Shown here: piece after piece, positions 11,619 to 26,600 of the stretch
Position numbering within the stretch: the first letter of the stretch is position 1
Layout: each line of letters starts with the position of its first letter
DNA from: Gambelia wislizenii
Taxonomy: Eukaryota; Chordata; Lepidosauria; Squamata; Crotaphytidae
Direction of reading: 5' to 3'
NCBI GenBank assembly: GCA_030847615.1
Contig: JAUMIR010000002.1
Coordinates: 195,221,809 to 195,285,808 of the forward strand
DNA length: 64,000 bases
Translations under genes and position numbers: made by a program
The notes under the pieces: model-generated
What the model was told of the DNA's origin: nothing
What the model saw: the letters and a program-made list of their open reading frames with translations, nothing else
Databases searched by the model: none

Positions 11619-11646
11619 GCAGCAAAACTGAAGAAAGGACTAAAAA
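11619..11646 (+). CDS. FBF1: FBF1 visible exon 1
   Basis: This 28-nt micro-exon has acceptor CTCTAG and donor GTACGT. It starts in phase 0 and encodes AAKLKKGLK plus the first base of a serine. It matches the basic start of mammalian FBF1 just after the initiator methionine. It is easily missed by gene finders because of its size. Confidence 0.85.
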
Positions 11647-14600
11647 GTACGTGTGTTAGTGTTTCCACATTATTATGACCTTTTGGTTCTTGCCTTGGGA
11701 TGGTGCTTCATAGATTGACTTGGTGGATAGAACAGTTCAATTCAGTCCTCCCAAGCCCTGAAGCCCTTGTCTTTATGTCAGCCAGAAATCTCTCTCATTC
11801 CTGTAGCCATCTATGCTAAGTTTATGCTAGGCAGTCTTTTAACAATTGTAAACTCATTCTGTCTTATTGTAGGTTCCATCGATGATGTTCTTGGTGATCT
11901 CCTTGGAGATGATGGTAAATAATAATTGAAGCTGGCGTGGGGATGGGGATTTTAAAAAACCCTATTGGAACCTGCCTTTCAAATAATATCTTCAAGTAGA
12001 ACCCTGCTCTTGCTCCATGTACCCCCAACCTTCAGAGGTATGGTAGATGGATACCAGAGAAATGGGTCTTTTTTCACGCTGGTCCCCAATTGAGGGATTC
12101 CCTCTGCTAACAAAACTGCGTGGTGCACGTGTTAGAATTCGTTTAGGTGCCAGGTAAAATCATGCTGTTCACCCATGCCTTTAATGCTTGCTGTGTACAC
12201 ACTTAATGCTGAAATAAAACTTAACATGCATGAGGAGAGAGTAGCCTGTGGAAAGCATTGAGTTTGCGTGCTTCTCCTCCCGTATAACTAGGACAAGGAA
12301 TCAATCAGAAATCAATTTCGCTTTAACAGATTCCTAGCTTATTTTTACATGGAAATTAGGAATTGTGGTTTAAAATAAACTCTAGTTTGTTAAACAAGCC
12401 AGTATAATAACCCAGAGTTTCTCACTGACCTTTTAAGAAACTGACCAGTTTCCTTTAAAATCATAATCCATGTTTGGCACATAACAATCCAGGGATCTGC
12501 TTAAGCAAAACTGAGTTCTTTTTTATTCCTCTTATTAGTCTTCCACAGAAAGGAGGAAGAAATATGCAGATCTAAAGCTTTCTGTGTGTTCCTGTCTGTT
12601 CATGTGTAATGCTAAACCATGATTTAGAGTTATGTGTGAACAGTCTTATTGCGTGCTTTTATTCCTGCTGTTGCTGTTCCATTGGTTGGGGAGGGTAATA
12701 AGTAGCAGTGGCTTTAATTTTGTAAGCTATCTTCAGGCTATATTAAGAGGAAAATGAGGTAAACGTTTTCCAAAATATTTTTTTTAAATGCTTATGTCCT
12801 TTATGGCCGATGAGCAATGAAGGGAATATTGAGGGGCAGTGTATACCGTACAGTCTTGCTCAAGTTCTTCTCCTCTGACCTGTCAGGGTCCCAAAACTGT
12901 TACATTTATATATAGTGTGCTCAGCCCCTCCTTTGTTTAGTGCGACTGTCATCACACATGATGGGACTGTTAAGGTTTTAAGCATTGCAATAAAGTTGTA
13001 AGAGCAAATAATGTAACCTACGGTTTGGCCTGCTAAGACAAAATTTTTGATTCTTAGATGACATCCTCAAATCTAGTAAGCCTGCTTCATTCGGTAGCAG
13101 TGGAGGGCATGCCAGAGGAATCACCTCACAAACCAGCAAAAAGTGAGTTATGACATTATTGCTTCTGTATGTAGCACATTCAGTGCCCAACATGAACGGT
13201 ACTCTGGGAGCTGTTTGAGCATTCACCCAGTTATTATTCCCCCACCACCATTTTTGGCTTTCCTGTTTCAAGGATTTTTCATGATTAGAGTTGCTACTGA
13301 CATTTCTTTTAAACAAAAGTGAATAGGGATTTTTTTCCCCCTTAGTCAAAACCTATGAGTAATTTGGAGGGAATTTTAGTAACTTCAGTAAAATGGTGCA
13401 GGTGGGAGGGTTGGACATCCTAAGCTTTTTGTTTGTTGTTTTTCAGGGGGCTTCTGGATGATGATTTCTTCAGCAAAATGGCTTTTGAAGAAGAGGCTGA
13501 TGCAGAGGTGAGAATAAGTAAGAGTAGCCAAATTCTCTGCATAGTAAATAAAAGTGGTTTCCATTGTTACAATACAATAAACAAAATCACAGCTTCCTGA
13601 AGTTTACACTTACATCTGAAAATATGGATAGGAAACAATTTAGATGGAAAACAAAACAGAACATGAATTCTGCTGAGTACAGTAAGATTATCACATTGGG
13701 CAGTTTCCCTGACGCTTTTATGCTGAGGCCCAGTATTGTGTGTCTAGATCAGTGATGTGCATGTCGGTAGCATTGAGGCTAACTGCATTGGATAGCTTGG
13801 TTGGTTGTTTTAACTGCCAAACGGTATACAAACCATATAAGTTAATGTTTCTTTGCATATGTATTTATATATTCTTAAGGATCCAGATATCTCAGATGTA
13901 GACCCAGAAGCTCTGCTGGAGACCTTGAAGGTAAATGGAGAATATTTCCATCAATGTGAAAATAAGTGGTTTGCTTTGCTCTGCTGTTTGTGGAGAAAGT
14001 TACTCTGCTTTTTTTCCATGCTAGGATATGGATGACATGGAAGCTGATCTTCTGGGCATAAAGAAAGCAAATTCTGAGCCTATTCAAAAACGTGCAAAGA
14101 ATGTGACAAAACCTGAGCCTTCAGCTGAGCCAGCAAAATCTGCTAAGAAAACAACCATCAATGAAAAAGGCAAGGCTGCTTTTTCTTATATATGAAAAAC
14201 CTCTCTCTCAGGATAAAACTGTATACTTATACATTTCAAGATCCTTTTTTACTCAAAAGCACATTCATGTGAGAGCCAGCATGGCATAGTGATTTGAGTG
14301 TTGGACTACAACTTTGGAGACCAAAGTTCGAATCCCCGCTCAGTCATAAAAACCCACTGGGTTATCTTGGACAAGTCACACACTCCCAGACTCAGAAGCC
14401 CCTGTGATAGGTTCATCTTAGAGCTGCCATAAGTTGGAAATGACTTGATGACAACAAATGTTCATGTGGCCCTTATCTAATTAGGACCAGAGTGAGTGGA
14501 GGAAGTTAGAAGGCACTATATAGCTTTTTGGTCATCTTCTTAATGGATTTTCTGCTACATGAAAAAAAGCCAGAAGGTATAGTGGAAGCAAGCACAGAAT

Positions 14601-17600
14601 GATGTTGTTAGGGCCAAATTAAGACATGCTTTAAGGCTTTCCACTATTGTTGCATTTAAGATGCTCTATGATATTAACAAAAAAAGTGTTACATGAAAGA
14701 TGAAATTTAGTAATATTAAGTTGCATTTTGGGAAGTATTTGTAAAAAATAGTGTTTACCAAATTTGAGGCTCTAAACTGTGATTTACTTCCCTTGTGTAT
14801 AAATGTGGTCATGTGAAGTATATACACCTGGATGTCATGTGAAACGCCCATAAAATTCAGTGAATGAAGCAGGGAGAATAGAATAATCAAAGTCTCATTT
14901 GAGACTGCTCATAAATCTTCCCATGCACCCTTTTGTTTCCCATGCATTCATTTTATTAAACACTGAACACAGACCAGCAGCCATGAATTTTTAGAGAGAT
15001 TATGCCTTCTCCACTTGGCCATACAGGTCTTCATGTGGCTCAGGCCCATATGCTTACTTTAGAGTAAAATAAGGTTACATAGCTGTATGCTATGGGTTGA
15101 ATGTAGGACTTATCTATTTTACAAATAAGTTACTCGTCTTTCTAGCATGAACTATTACAGTGCAAACAATATTCTAGTGGTACATACCTGTGATGAACAC
15201 TGAAGTCTCATTGGCTCAGAGCTAATTCACATAACCACAGTGACCTGGAAAGGATGTGTTAGCAACATCCACTGCTCTGAACTCCTTGGGCAGGGATGGG
15301 GAAGGTGGGCCCCAGGTGATCCCCAGTTCATTTTTTCCATGGAAGACCCTCACAGCCCTCTGAGCTCTTCTGAAAACCTGGAAGCACCATGGGTTTTTTT
15401 CAGCAAAAATTTTTTAGGTAGACCACCTATGAATAATCACCAAAGATTTGCTTAATGCTCCCCCAAAGTCCACCATCTCAGTGCCCCAGCAGAGCTGGAG
15501 GTCACAACCAGAAGTGTCTTCCAGTTGCTCTTTTTAGTCAAAAATTTGGTGGTGTGGCTGGTTGTGGGTGTACAGGGAAAGAAATTGGCCACCATTGCAA
15601 GTTCCCACCTCAGCCTTGGAGGATAGATGTTCAGTTCTGACATAATGCTCTCCGGCCCTCAGAGAACAGCCACATTGTGCCATTGGGTTGCTTCTAGAAG
15701 AAGTGTTACATCTGCAGGATCATCTCCAAACCATGAATCCTTTAGAAAGTCACTTTCACCTGCTTCCCTTGAGCCATCTTTTTTTAACCAGAAATATTCA
15801 GCTTTAGCATTGACTTGGGACAGAAGTTTTTTGTTACCTAAGAGTCAACTTTGGACATGAATGCTGATATCTGCCATGACTTTAAAAAATATTAATGTTC
15901 TATCCATACAGGAAACTCTGTTAGTGGAATAAATAAGAACTCCAGCTCTACTCCCATTGCTTCCCAACAGCTTAAACCAAAGTTATCCTTTGAAGGTAAT
16001 GTCTCATAGCTGATATGGGAAACTGTGTGTGTGTGTAAAATATGTTTAGTTCTAAATCTAGGTTTAATCACAAAGTAAATCTGGAAGGGAAGGGCAAGCT
16101 AGGATATAACCATGTATATAATCAACTGACATCAGTCTAATTTATCCCAGTGCTGGTACGAAGTATTCTTACTGCATCTGTCATCCAATATAGAAACCAC
16201 AGATGATAGACATGGAACAGTAACCTTCACTGAATGCAGGACTACTAGACATCTTGACATTCTTTCATTCTCTAAAGATTGCATTTGTAATGTGAGCTCC
16301 ATTCCAGCCCAGTAATGCAGTTACACTTTCCCATGCAGTTGCTGAATTGGTAGCTTTACATTAAAGAGTCAGTGGGGCAAAGGTGTGAAGGGTTGTCTTT
16401 CTATCTTATAAAAGCAGTCAGAAGGGACTAGCTGAGTGGGTAAATGGAAAATTGAATGTCTCAATGCAAGAAGGCAGAGTTCCATTTTGTCTAAAAGAAG
16501 CTGTGGTGAGGCCCATACTACAGAAACCCTCTCTGCACTAGATAACTACTGGCCAGTTTCCAATATTCCTTTTTCTGGGCAAGGTTCTGGAGTGCGTGGT
16601 GGCCTCCCAGCTCTGTGAGTTCATGGATGAAATGGATTATCTCAAGCCATTTCAATCTGGTTTCAGGCTTGGCTGTAGGGCAGAGTCAGCTTTGGTTGCC
16701 TTGGTGGATGACCCATGCAGGGAACTGGACAAGGGGAGTGGAGGAACTTTTTGACAGTAAGCTGTTTGGCAGTGGAATGCACTTCCTCGGAGCGTGGTGG
16801 GGTCTCCTTCCTTGGAGGTCTTTAAACAGAGGCTGAATGGCCATCTGTCAGGGATGCTTTGATTGTGTATTCCTGCATGGCAGGGGTTTGGACTGGATGG
16901 CAGTCGTGGTCTCTTCCAACTCTACGATTCTATGATTCTATGTGTCCCTGTTGGTTCTGTTGGACCTTTCATTGGCTTTCAGTACCACTGACCATGGTAT
17001 CCTTCAGGGCTGCAACTTGGAGGCACTGTTATGCAGTTGTTCTGGTTCTTCTTGGAGGGGTTAAGTCAGAGGATGGTGCTGGGGGGCTTCTGTTTGATGT
17101 CCTGACCACTGGCCTGTGGAGTCCCTCAGCATTCTGTTTTGTCCCCCATGTTGTTTAACATGGGGTGGGACCCAAGGCAGCTCACAAATTCCTATTTATA
17201 ATGGCATGACTTCTTTATTTGAAAAGGATTGTTCACACTCCTTATGACCATTCGTTCCTAGGTGTATCTTTTTTCCCTCAGATATGGATGACCCTTTGGC
17301 TGGACTTTTGTCTGATGAAGAAGAGGTTGCAGTGAAGAAAGCACATTCATCTGCCACCAGAAATGCTCCCAAAATAAATACTGGAACTGTTAAAGAAAAA
17401 GGTAGTGAAATTATATCTCTTCAGGCTAGTTTGGCTTCCTTGAGATGTGTTGTTAGGAGTAATTGAAATATACTGTTTTTATTTGTGCAAATAAAATGGT
17501 TATGAATGCCCATAGAAGCAGTTTTGGTAGCCTTTAAGAATATAAGAGGAGTCCTGTTGGATCACTCCAAAAGCTGAACCTAGTCCAGCATCTTGTTTCC

Positions 17601-20600
17601 CATAGAGGCCAACCAGCTGTCCCTGGGAAGTTCCAAGTCAGGACATGAGCACCATAGCACTTTCTTACTCATGTTCCATAGGAGCTAGTATTTGGAGGCA
17701 TACTGCCCTGATGCTGGGATTGATGTATATAGCAGTAATAATTGATAGCCTCCATTTAGTCAGAACTAATGGCTGTCATTGTATCATCTCATAGCAGAAT
17801 CCATGAATGAAATATGTGCTGTGTGATGAAGTACATCTGAAGGGCATGACACTGGAGATTGTTGCTTACCCCTGTCCCCAGTGCTTTTTGCTTTTCAAGC
17901 TCTTCCCCACAGCTCAAGTTAGGAAATCAGCTGTGTTCTCAAAGTTCTAGCTTGATTGCAGTTATGCCATCTCTTAAGCACTCTTGGGTGAGAAATGAAT
18001 GATTGTCACTAGATTCAAGAACCCAAGGAAAATCTATACTGTATCTACTTCACAGGTTGATCACTAGGATGTATAGGGAAAGCATTTTAAACCAAGATGC
18101 CCACCAAAAATCCTTTAGAAATTGCTAACATTAATTTATGCAGGATGACATGAGTCAGTACATCCATTTGTGGGATTCAGCTCATAGAGCTCTATGTGTA
18201 GTAGAGATTTTATCAGGTCAGCATTAAGTTGTATTAATGGAGCCAAAGGGTTTTGTATTAGTAAGAACACTCAGAAGAAGACAGGATTGGAAACTTTGGG
18301 TCTTGTCCAACTCCTTCAAGTTTTTTATTTTTCTAATTGCCAGTCCTCCTAACATAGTGCGAGGATTTAGACAATTTGCAAAGTTGAGATCATGCAAATT
18401 GTGTGGATGATTAAGAATGTTTTTGTCTTTTCTTTCTGTACTGTGTTTTGAAATTGTTTTTAAGCTATTTTTAAATTGTGTTATTTGTTGTGAGGCAGCA
18501 TGCAGATTTTAGAGCTTGAAATATGATACATATTTCACACATAAAACACACATATAGCGTGTGTATGTGTGTATAAGTCAGGCCATATGGTTTAAGATCT
18601 AATTTTCAAAAGAATGTTTATTGGGATAGGATGAGGGATCTCAAGAATCAACCATTAGCTTTGAATCTAATTCAGTATCATAGTACTCTCCTGATTAGAT
18701 TATGGTCACAACTGCAACATCATTATTTACAATGTGAACATTCTATTCCTGATTAGACTATTAGTTAAGACTATTAAGTCAGTAAGTACACCTTATATGT
18801 GTAAAGCAAGTTGGAATCTTACAACGGACACTTCCGCACTTTGCACCTTTTAGAACTGCTTGAGGCAGTATTCTTCTACAATTTGCTAGAAGCAAAGGTA
18901 AAATTATACAGCATTGGATATAACAGTACACTGCCCTTTCCCAGCATTCTTTTGTAATAAGCAAGTCCTTTTCATCAAAGGTCCCCTGCAAAATTTAGTG
19001 TGATTTTGCCAATGAAAATTGAAAAGCAACTACTAATTCAAATCTCTGGGGAATCAAATCTGACAAATGAAGCAACAATTAATTGTTAACACACCTATCC
19101 ACCCACCCTAATTTGTACTGAACAGGCATTAATAAAACAGGCAGGACTTTCCTATCTTTTGGCTAATTAATCTGTTAGATATCTCTAAGTGTTCAAAGTA
19201 AGGGCAAAAAGACTTCCCAGGATATTGTGTGTACGGGGGAAACAAGGAGGGATCAGTCCTTTTGGTTAATCCCAGTTAGAGTAACCCACTGAATCAATTG
19301 TTAATTGGTGAGTTAGCACATAGGTAAATTCCACTGGTTTATTGGGTCTGGTCTACTCGGACTGATTTATAGAATTCAGGCCTCATAATAGGAAGCTTTG
19401 AATTAGAGGCACAATAGCCCTGAAAAGCCTTAGTAGTGTATTGGTAGTCGATTTATTGAATAACATAATCTACATTTGCATTGTACTGTAATTTTTTTAA
19501 AAAATCTTACAAGTTGGATCCAAAAAACAATTTTTTTAGATGCGATTATTTTGCAGTGGTATCATTAAAAAGTGAGAGAATAAAAGACAGCAATTCTAGA
19601 GGAAATGAACAAATTAGAAGTAAGGAAGGAGTTAAACCATGCCACAAAATGTTTAGCATGAAAATTAAAGGAGAGTTGATTAGTCACACTAGTGTAATAA
19701 GCCTACTTTAAGCATTTTCTGAATGAAGGCAGAAGTTCAGATTTTTTTACTATTAGTGTAAAATTAGAACTCAGTATCAAAAACTTTTCCACTTCATTTA
19801 TCAGGATTATCTGCAGCTCCTGCCCATGCTGTTGCCCCTGACCGGAAAAGGGATGAATTAACATTTGAGGATGATGAGGATGACCTCATGGATGCTCTGG
19901 GGTTTGGTGAGAACCCAAAGGCCGAACTGAAATCGGGCAGAAAGGGTGAAGAGTAAGCAACCTCTGTTCACTAAAAGGCAGTGAGTAATGTTGATTCCTC
20001 CAGCTGAAGGGGGATAGTGGCATTCCTGGAAGTAGAATTCTTTCACATTTGGTATAAACTAAGGGGAAGAAACTCATAATGCAACTTGGATTGTTCCCAG
20101 TTTGTTTCCGGTCATAATTCAGAGTGCTGGTTATGACCTACAAAGCCCTATATGGATCATTTCTAGACTATATGGCAGACCATATCTCCCTGTAAGAGCC
20201 TGCCTAGGCCCTGAGATCATCAACGGAGGCCCTTCTCTCAGTCCCACCACCATCACCTGCATGGTTGGTGGGGATGCAAGAGAGGGCCTTCTCAGTGGCT
20301 GCCCCTAGACTCTGGAACTCCTTTCCTAAAGAGGCTAGAACCACCCCCTCCTTGTTGTCCTTCCATCTGCAACCTAAAATCTTCTTATTCTGACAGGCTT
20401 TTTAAAACAGAAAGTTTTTAAAGAACGGACTAGGAGATGCTGTATTGTTCACTTTCATCTTAGCTAAAGTTGGTTGGTATAGAAAGCCAAGGTATTCAAT
20501 TTCCCATGAATTCTGGGCCTGATGAGACACTCCAGAACTTTTAAGTAGCCATATGGAAATCAGATTGCAGATCGCCTACAGATTGTCTCTGCCTGTCCTG

Positions 20601-23600
20601 TTCTCAAATTGTTAAGTCATGGTTCTGTTAATTTCCTGTTCTCAAATTGTTAAGTCATGGTTCTGTTAATTTCCAGAAATAGTAACTGGAAATTGTGGTT
20701 TCTCAGTGTTTATAAGATGGCTATATAAGCTGGGAATGATGGAAGCTGTAGTCCATCGCATCTGAACAGGGACAGGTTGGAGCTTGAAAATGTTATCTCC
20801 AGCTGGAGGAATGGGCATTAAATTGGCAAAGGCAGTTCAGCCTAAGCAAGTGGGATGTGATGCATACCGGGGCAAAAGTTTCCAACTTCACATATACATT
20901 GATGAGATCTGAGCAGTAGGTGACCTAGAAGAGTATCTTGAAGTTGTGGTCAATAAAGTTGCAATGTTAGTTCAGTTTGCAGCTGCTGTGAGAAAGGCAA
21001 AATTCAAGTTAAATGTTGGACATAATTACAAAAGGGACTGAAAACTGCCAGTATCACACTGCCCTTGTACAAATATATAGTGCAACAACACACAATACTG
21101 TGTACAGTTCTGGTTTCCATTTCACAAAAAAGCATATGGAGAAGCTGGAAAAAAATTCAGAAAGGGGAAACCAAAATGAAGAAGGGGTTGGAGCAATTCC
21201 TCTGTGTTTAGCTTAGGGAAAAAAGTAAGAGAAAATGTGCTGAAAGTGTACAAGATTACAACCTGGTACTAAAGGAGGAGGGGACACAACTCTGACAGGA
21301 ATAATAGCACATGTACTATACACATTGCTGGAGTAAAATTGGTCACAACCTTGTTTGTTTCAGTTGATATGTCTTAGTGCAGCATAGAGCAATGGCTCCA
21401 AGCCTTGAATGACCTATTTACCAACCAGTGAACCAGTGGGGTAAGTTCATGATGTAGATGGTATTTTTCTTTGGCAGAGAGGAGCTTCGCCCTGCCCGAT
21501 CCATGCTAGATGAACTGTTGGGACGAGGAACAGCAAAGAAGTTCCTGGAGAGACCCAGCACAGGAGAACAAACTGAGTTCAAGCTGGATAAGAAGCATCA
21601 AAAGCAAGCAGGCAAGTACTATAGAGGGATGACTGATCCCTCCTTGTTTCCCTTGTACACACAATATCCTGGGAAGGCTTTTTGCCCTTACTTTGAACCC
21701 TCAAAACTATCCTAACAGATGTAGGCATCTCAGGAAGGCAGGTAGGACCCTTATATACTTGGTTGGTGTCTCTTTCTTATATGCTAGTGACTATACCCAA
21801 ACATTGTTTTGACAAAAATGTTGAAGAGTTTTCCCCAAACCACATTATCAGGTGATTCTGGTTTATTCCCACCCACCCCCCGTTTCATACCATCTCATAG
21901 TATTCTTAAGGTCTTATCTCTTCTCTGTAGTGTGAAATAAATATGCCAAGCATGCAACTTATGTCTAGCACATCTGTTACCGAGCAGTCGTATTTTCTTG
22001 GCATTCAGTATTTTGTCACTCAGGAAGTGTAATTCCTTCCTTAGCTAGCTCTTGCAATCACTATGTGGAATTATAGCTGAATGGATTTCATATATTTGTA
22101 CTGCCCAGTGCCCCTGACACAAGTAAAAAAGAAATGCCAGCAATGCAATGTACCATTTTGTGATTTTTTTAAAAAAAAAGTGTGTTTAACTTAATGAAAG
22201 ACTGAGTGCTTCCCTGCTGCACTACTCAAGGTGAAACACTCACATCAAGCATCTCTTTAAAAGAGGTGGAGGAGGAAAGGCAATAACTAGTCAGGATACC
22301 CATTCCAGCCAAACAGTACCTGGTCCTTTGAAATGGCTGCAATTTAATGTATTCTGAGCCTTCAGGTGTATTTGCATTGTATGGCAGTTTGAAACCACTT
22401 TAACTGCCTTGGCTCCATATTAAGGCATCTTGGGAACTAGAGTTTGGTGAGATACATGATTCTCTTTCAGAGAATTCCATTGTACTCTTCTGAATGATAG
22501 CACTATTATGGCTTTCTGCTAGAGAATTCTAACTACCTTTCTGGACTACAAATCCCAGGATTCCATGGGATGGAGCCAGGGCTACCAAATTTCTGTAATT
22601 GTGGTGGATAGTGTGGATACTATGAGACAGATGTCTGCCACATGCAAATGTATTTATCCACAGGAATAAGTTGTTAAAACGAAATCCATATGAAACTGTC
22701 CTATACTAAGTCAAACTGATAGTCCATCCAGCTCATTATTTCCTATGCTGACTGGAATTTGCTTTCCAGGCTGTTCCACCAGGAATCTTTCCCAGTCCTA
22801 CCAAGAGATGCCAGAGGCTGAATCTGGGATACTCTATATGTAAAGCCATGTGTTGTTTCACTAAGCTACACCTTCAGCTTCACCACCTTCATTTCTTAAA
22901 GAAATAAAGGACAGAGGGCTGAAAGTGTACCTCAGCAGCAGCACACAAGTTTTCAATGCAGAAGATCCCAGGCTCTATCCTTCTTATCTTATTTCTTTAA
23001 GGACTGTGTCTTTAACCACTTCTTTAAGAAAAGAATACTTATGTTCCCAGATGACTGCCTGTCATCTGCATCTACTGTATCTACTTTTTGCACCTGCTCA
23101 TTTCTTTTGAGTTCACTTTAGAGTCTTTAAAGCAGGGATGGGGAACCAGTTGCCCTACAGATAATGTGGGTTTCCCGTTCCCATGAGATCCAGCCAGCAT
23201 ACGGCCAGTCATCAAAGATAATAGGAGCTGTAGTCCACCAACACCTAGAGGGCCATAGACTCCCCACTTATGTTCTAAAGCAAGAGTGGAGTTGATTATG
23301 TGTTTTGTCAGCATGACATCTCAAGGATGTTGTCCATACACAGATAAGGAAGGCATTTTGGGAGAAGAGTTCACCTTTGGAGCCTACCAACCTTCTGTGG
23401 CGTCTGCTCCAGAGGGGCGGCAGTCAAGACGACAGTCTGTCAGGTAATAATAAGTATGCTAACCACAAAACATGACATTTTCTCCCACAAAGCTGCCTAT
23501 AAAATCTTAGTACCGCCCTTTGTTTCCTGTTGTAGGTTTTCCTCAGAGAACCTCAGTGAGCTGAAAACAGACCAGAGATCCAAACCTTCCACCCCAGCAT

Positions 23601-26600
23601 CTGCCAGCCCTGTACGCAGCAAGACTGGAGCTGATTGGTTGGGGCTGAAAGATGAAGATTTTGACTTGACTCCTCCATCTCCGCTAAAGGAATCCAGCAA
23701 GAGTACCATAAGAGAAGCCACACTAGATATGGCACCTGGGTCTTCTGATGTTGAGCATCTGACTCCTACCAACCAGCTCCCTTCTAGAACCAAGCCAGCT
23801 TCTGAAGCAGCAGCCCTGAAGTCTGAGCCCACTGAAGATGACAGTGACAGCTGGCTGAGCAATGTCTTGTCTCAGAAGAAATCTCGCATGCAGGAGAAAG
23901 TGAAGGAAGAGAAACTGAGACCTTCTGAATTCCAAATACATGGAGAGAAGGTGGATCCCGTCACTCTTAACACGTAAGACCAAAGGATCTCTGTTTCAGC
24001 ACTTAACATTTTTCACACTATGAATAGCAATTACACCTGCTGTGATTTGCTAGTTTCTTAGTGTTTTCCAAATGTATTTTGTATATCGTTTTATATGTTT
24101 TTATTAATTTTAGGAACAAGTTTTCCATACAATAACCACTTCATAGCTCCACAATTTCGCATAACTTACAATTTACACACTAGTTATACGTGGACATTTC
24201 AATAAAACAATCAGCTTCCTCCGTACCATAGCTCATTGAGAGTCCTCTATCGTTATCCTTTCTCCTATCTTCCCTTAATCTCCTCTCAATTTAACTCCTT
24301 CTATTGTTGCTTTATCAGAATTGTTACTATCCCTTTCATCTTCCATCCCTCAATCGCCTCCTATAGCCTTCTATAGGATCTTTTGTTTAAATCTGTTGTG
24401 CTTTTCTTTAGTTTTCATTCTGCAGTTACTAGCTCATATTACATTCCACCTTTTTTTACAGTAACTCGTCAAAGGAGCCCACTCCCTTTCTACTTCCTCC
24501 CTTGGTTTTTTATTCAATATGTGGGTTAGTGTATCACTATCTCTCATATCTAACACTCTTTCTAACCACGCATCAATTTGTGGCATTTCTCTATTTTTCC
24601 ATTTAACCGCTGCATTCATGCGTGCCGCTGTAGTAAGGTATAGTATTAGCCTCCAGTTTTTCCTCTCTTGTTCTTTTTCGAGTATTGTCGTAATGTTTAA
24701 GAGGTACAGCTTCGGATTTAGCTCGAATTGTATATTTAGGACTTTTTGTATTATCTCATGCACTTTTCCCCAATATTTTTTCATAATTGGACAGTGCCAA
24801 AAAATATGCATCAGTGTACCAGTAGCCTTGCCACATTTCCAGCATGTTTTGTCTTTAGCACCAAATACCTTATTCATCTTCACTGGCGTTAAGTACCATC
24901 GATTGCTAACTTTAAGGTAATTTTCTTTTAGTGCCTGGCACGCTGTAAACTTCTTTGTTTGTTTCCAGGCCATTTCCCACTCCTCCATCGTTATCACATC
25001 TCCCACATCTCTCGCCCATTTCACCATAGCTTCTCTCACTGTCTCTGTTTCCAGTTGCCTTGATAAAAATAATTTATAATATTTAGTTATTTTTTTCCTT
25101 TCTTCACCTCCTATTATCTTGTCAATTTCCATCTGTTGTTCCAAGATGCCTGGGTTTATTCTGTCTTGTTTGAATCTATTATTGATCTGCTGATATGTTA
25201 GCCAGTTTAGCTCCCATCCTTCTTCCTTCAGTTCCTCTTTTGATTTAATGTCTAATATTTTCTCTCCCTTTTTTTTTGTGAGATCGGCGTATGTAAGCCA
25301 TCTATTCATTGATCCTTTTTGTCCCCATCTCCCCATAAAAGCTTCAACCGGTGATAGCCATTTTGGCAACTTGTTGTTGTAGAATATTTTGATCTTTTCC
25401 CAATTATGGAGCAGCGCCTTTCTCACGATATGGCTCTTGAAATCTTTATGAACTTCTACTTTATTGTATCCCAGGTATGCGTGCCAGCCGAACCTTAAGT
25501 CGGCTCCTTCCAGTGTCAGTAATTTAGAGTCCGCCAATTTAATCCATTCTTCGGTCCATTTCATACAGCAAGCTTTATAGTAGAGGGACAAATCAGGTAG
25601 AGCCGTTCCACCTCTCTCAGTTCTTTCTAACAATGTCTGCCATTTTATTCTCGGTTTGCGCCCATTCCATATGAACTCACTCAAGTCATTTTTCCATTCT
25701 TTAAATGGTTTTTGGTTGGTCAAGATTGGTATATTCTGAAATAGAAACAAGATTTTAGGGAGTACTGACATCTTTATTGTAGATATTCGGCCCAACAGCG
25801 ATAATTTTAGTTTTCTCCATTTGTTCAAGTCTTCTTTTATGCTCCTCCAAGTTTTCCTATAATTGTTATCATAGAGGTCTAAGTTTCTGTTAGATATCAG
25901 TACCCCTAAATATCTCACTTTTTTCTCGATTTTATAGCCTGAGATTTTTTCTATTTTTTCTTGTTCTTTCTTTCCCATATTCTTTGTTACTATTAGCGTC
26001 TTATCTCTATTGATCTTGAATCCCGCAAACTTATCAAACTCCGTCATTATCCTAATTAACTTCTCTATATTCTCATTCGGATCTTCCAACACTACAACCA
26101 GATCGTCCGCAAAAGCCATCACTTTATATTCCTGACTCTTAACTTTTAACCCCTGAATTCCCTTGTCCCTTCTGATTTTGCTCATTAAGAACTCCAGTAT
26201 AGTAATAAATAACAGTGGTGACAGTGGGCAGCCTTGTCTGGTCCCTTTTTGAATTTCAATTTCTTGTGTTTTTTCCCCATTTATTATGATATTTGCTTTT
26301 TGTTCCACGTAGACTTTCTCTATATTCGCAGTAATAAATTGGCCAAAGCCCAGCTCTTTTACCGTCTGCTTTAAGCAGCTCCAGTTTACATTATCAAACG
26401 CTTTTTCCGCGTCGGCAAAAATCATCGCCACTTTTCTTTCATTATTTTTTTCCAGAAACTCTATTGTATTGACTAAATTTCGAATGTTCCTCGTTAGTGA
26501 TCTTCCTGGCAAAAAGCCATTTTGGTCCTTATGTACGATGTCGTTCAATACTCTTTTCAGTCTGTTAGCTATCATGAAAGCATATATTTTATAGTCCACG

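Noticed and set aside
14270..14340. Possible tRNA gene (A- and B-box)
   Set aside because: No foldable cloverleaf with acceptor stem; sequence continues into a SINE body and tail.
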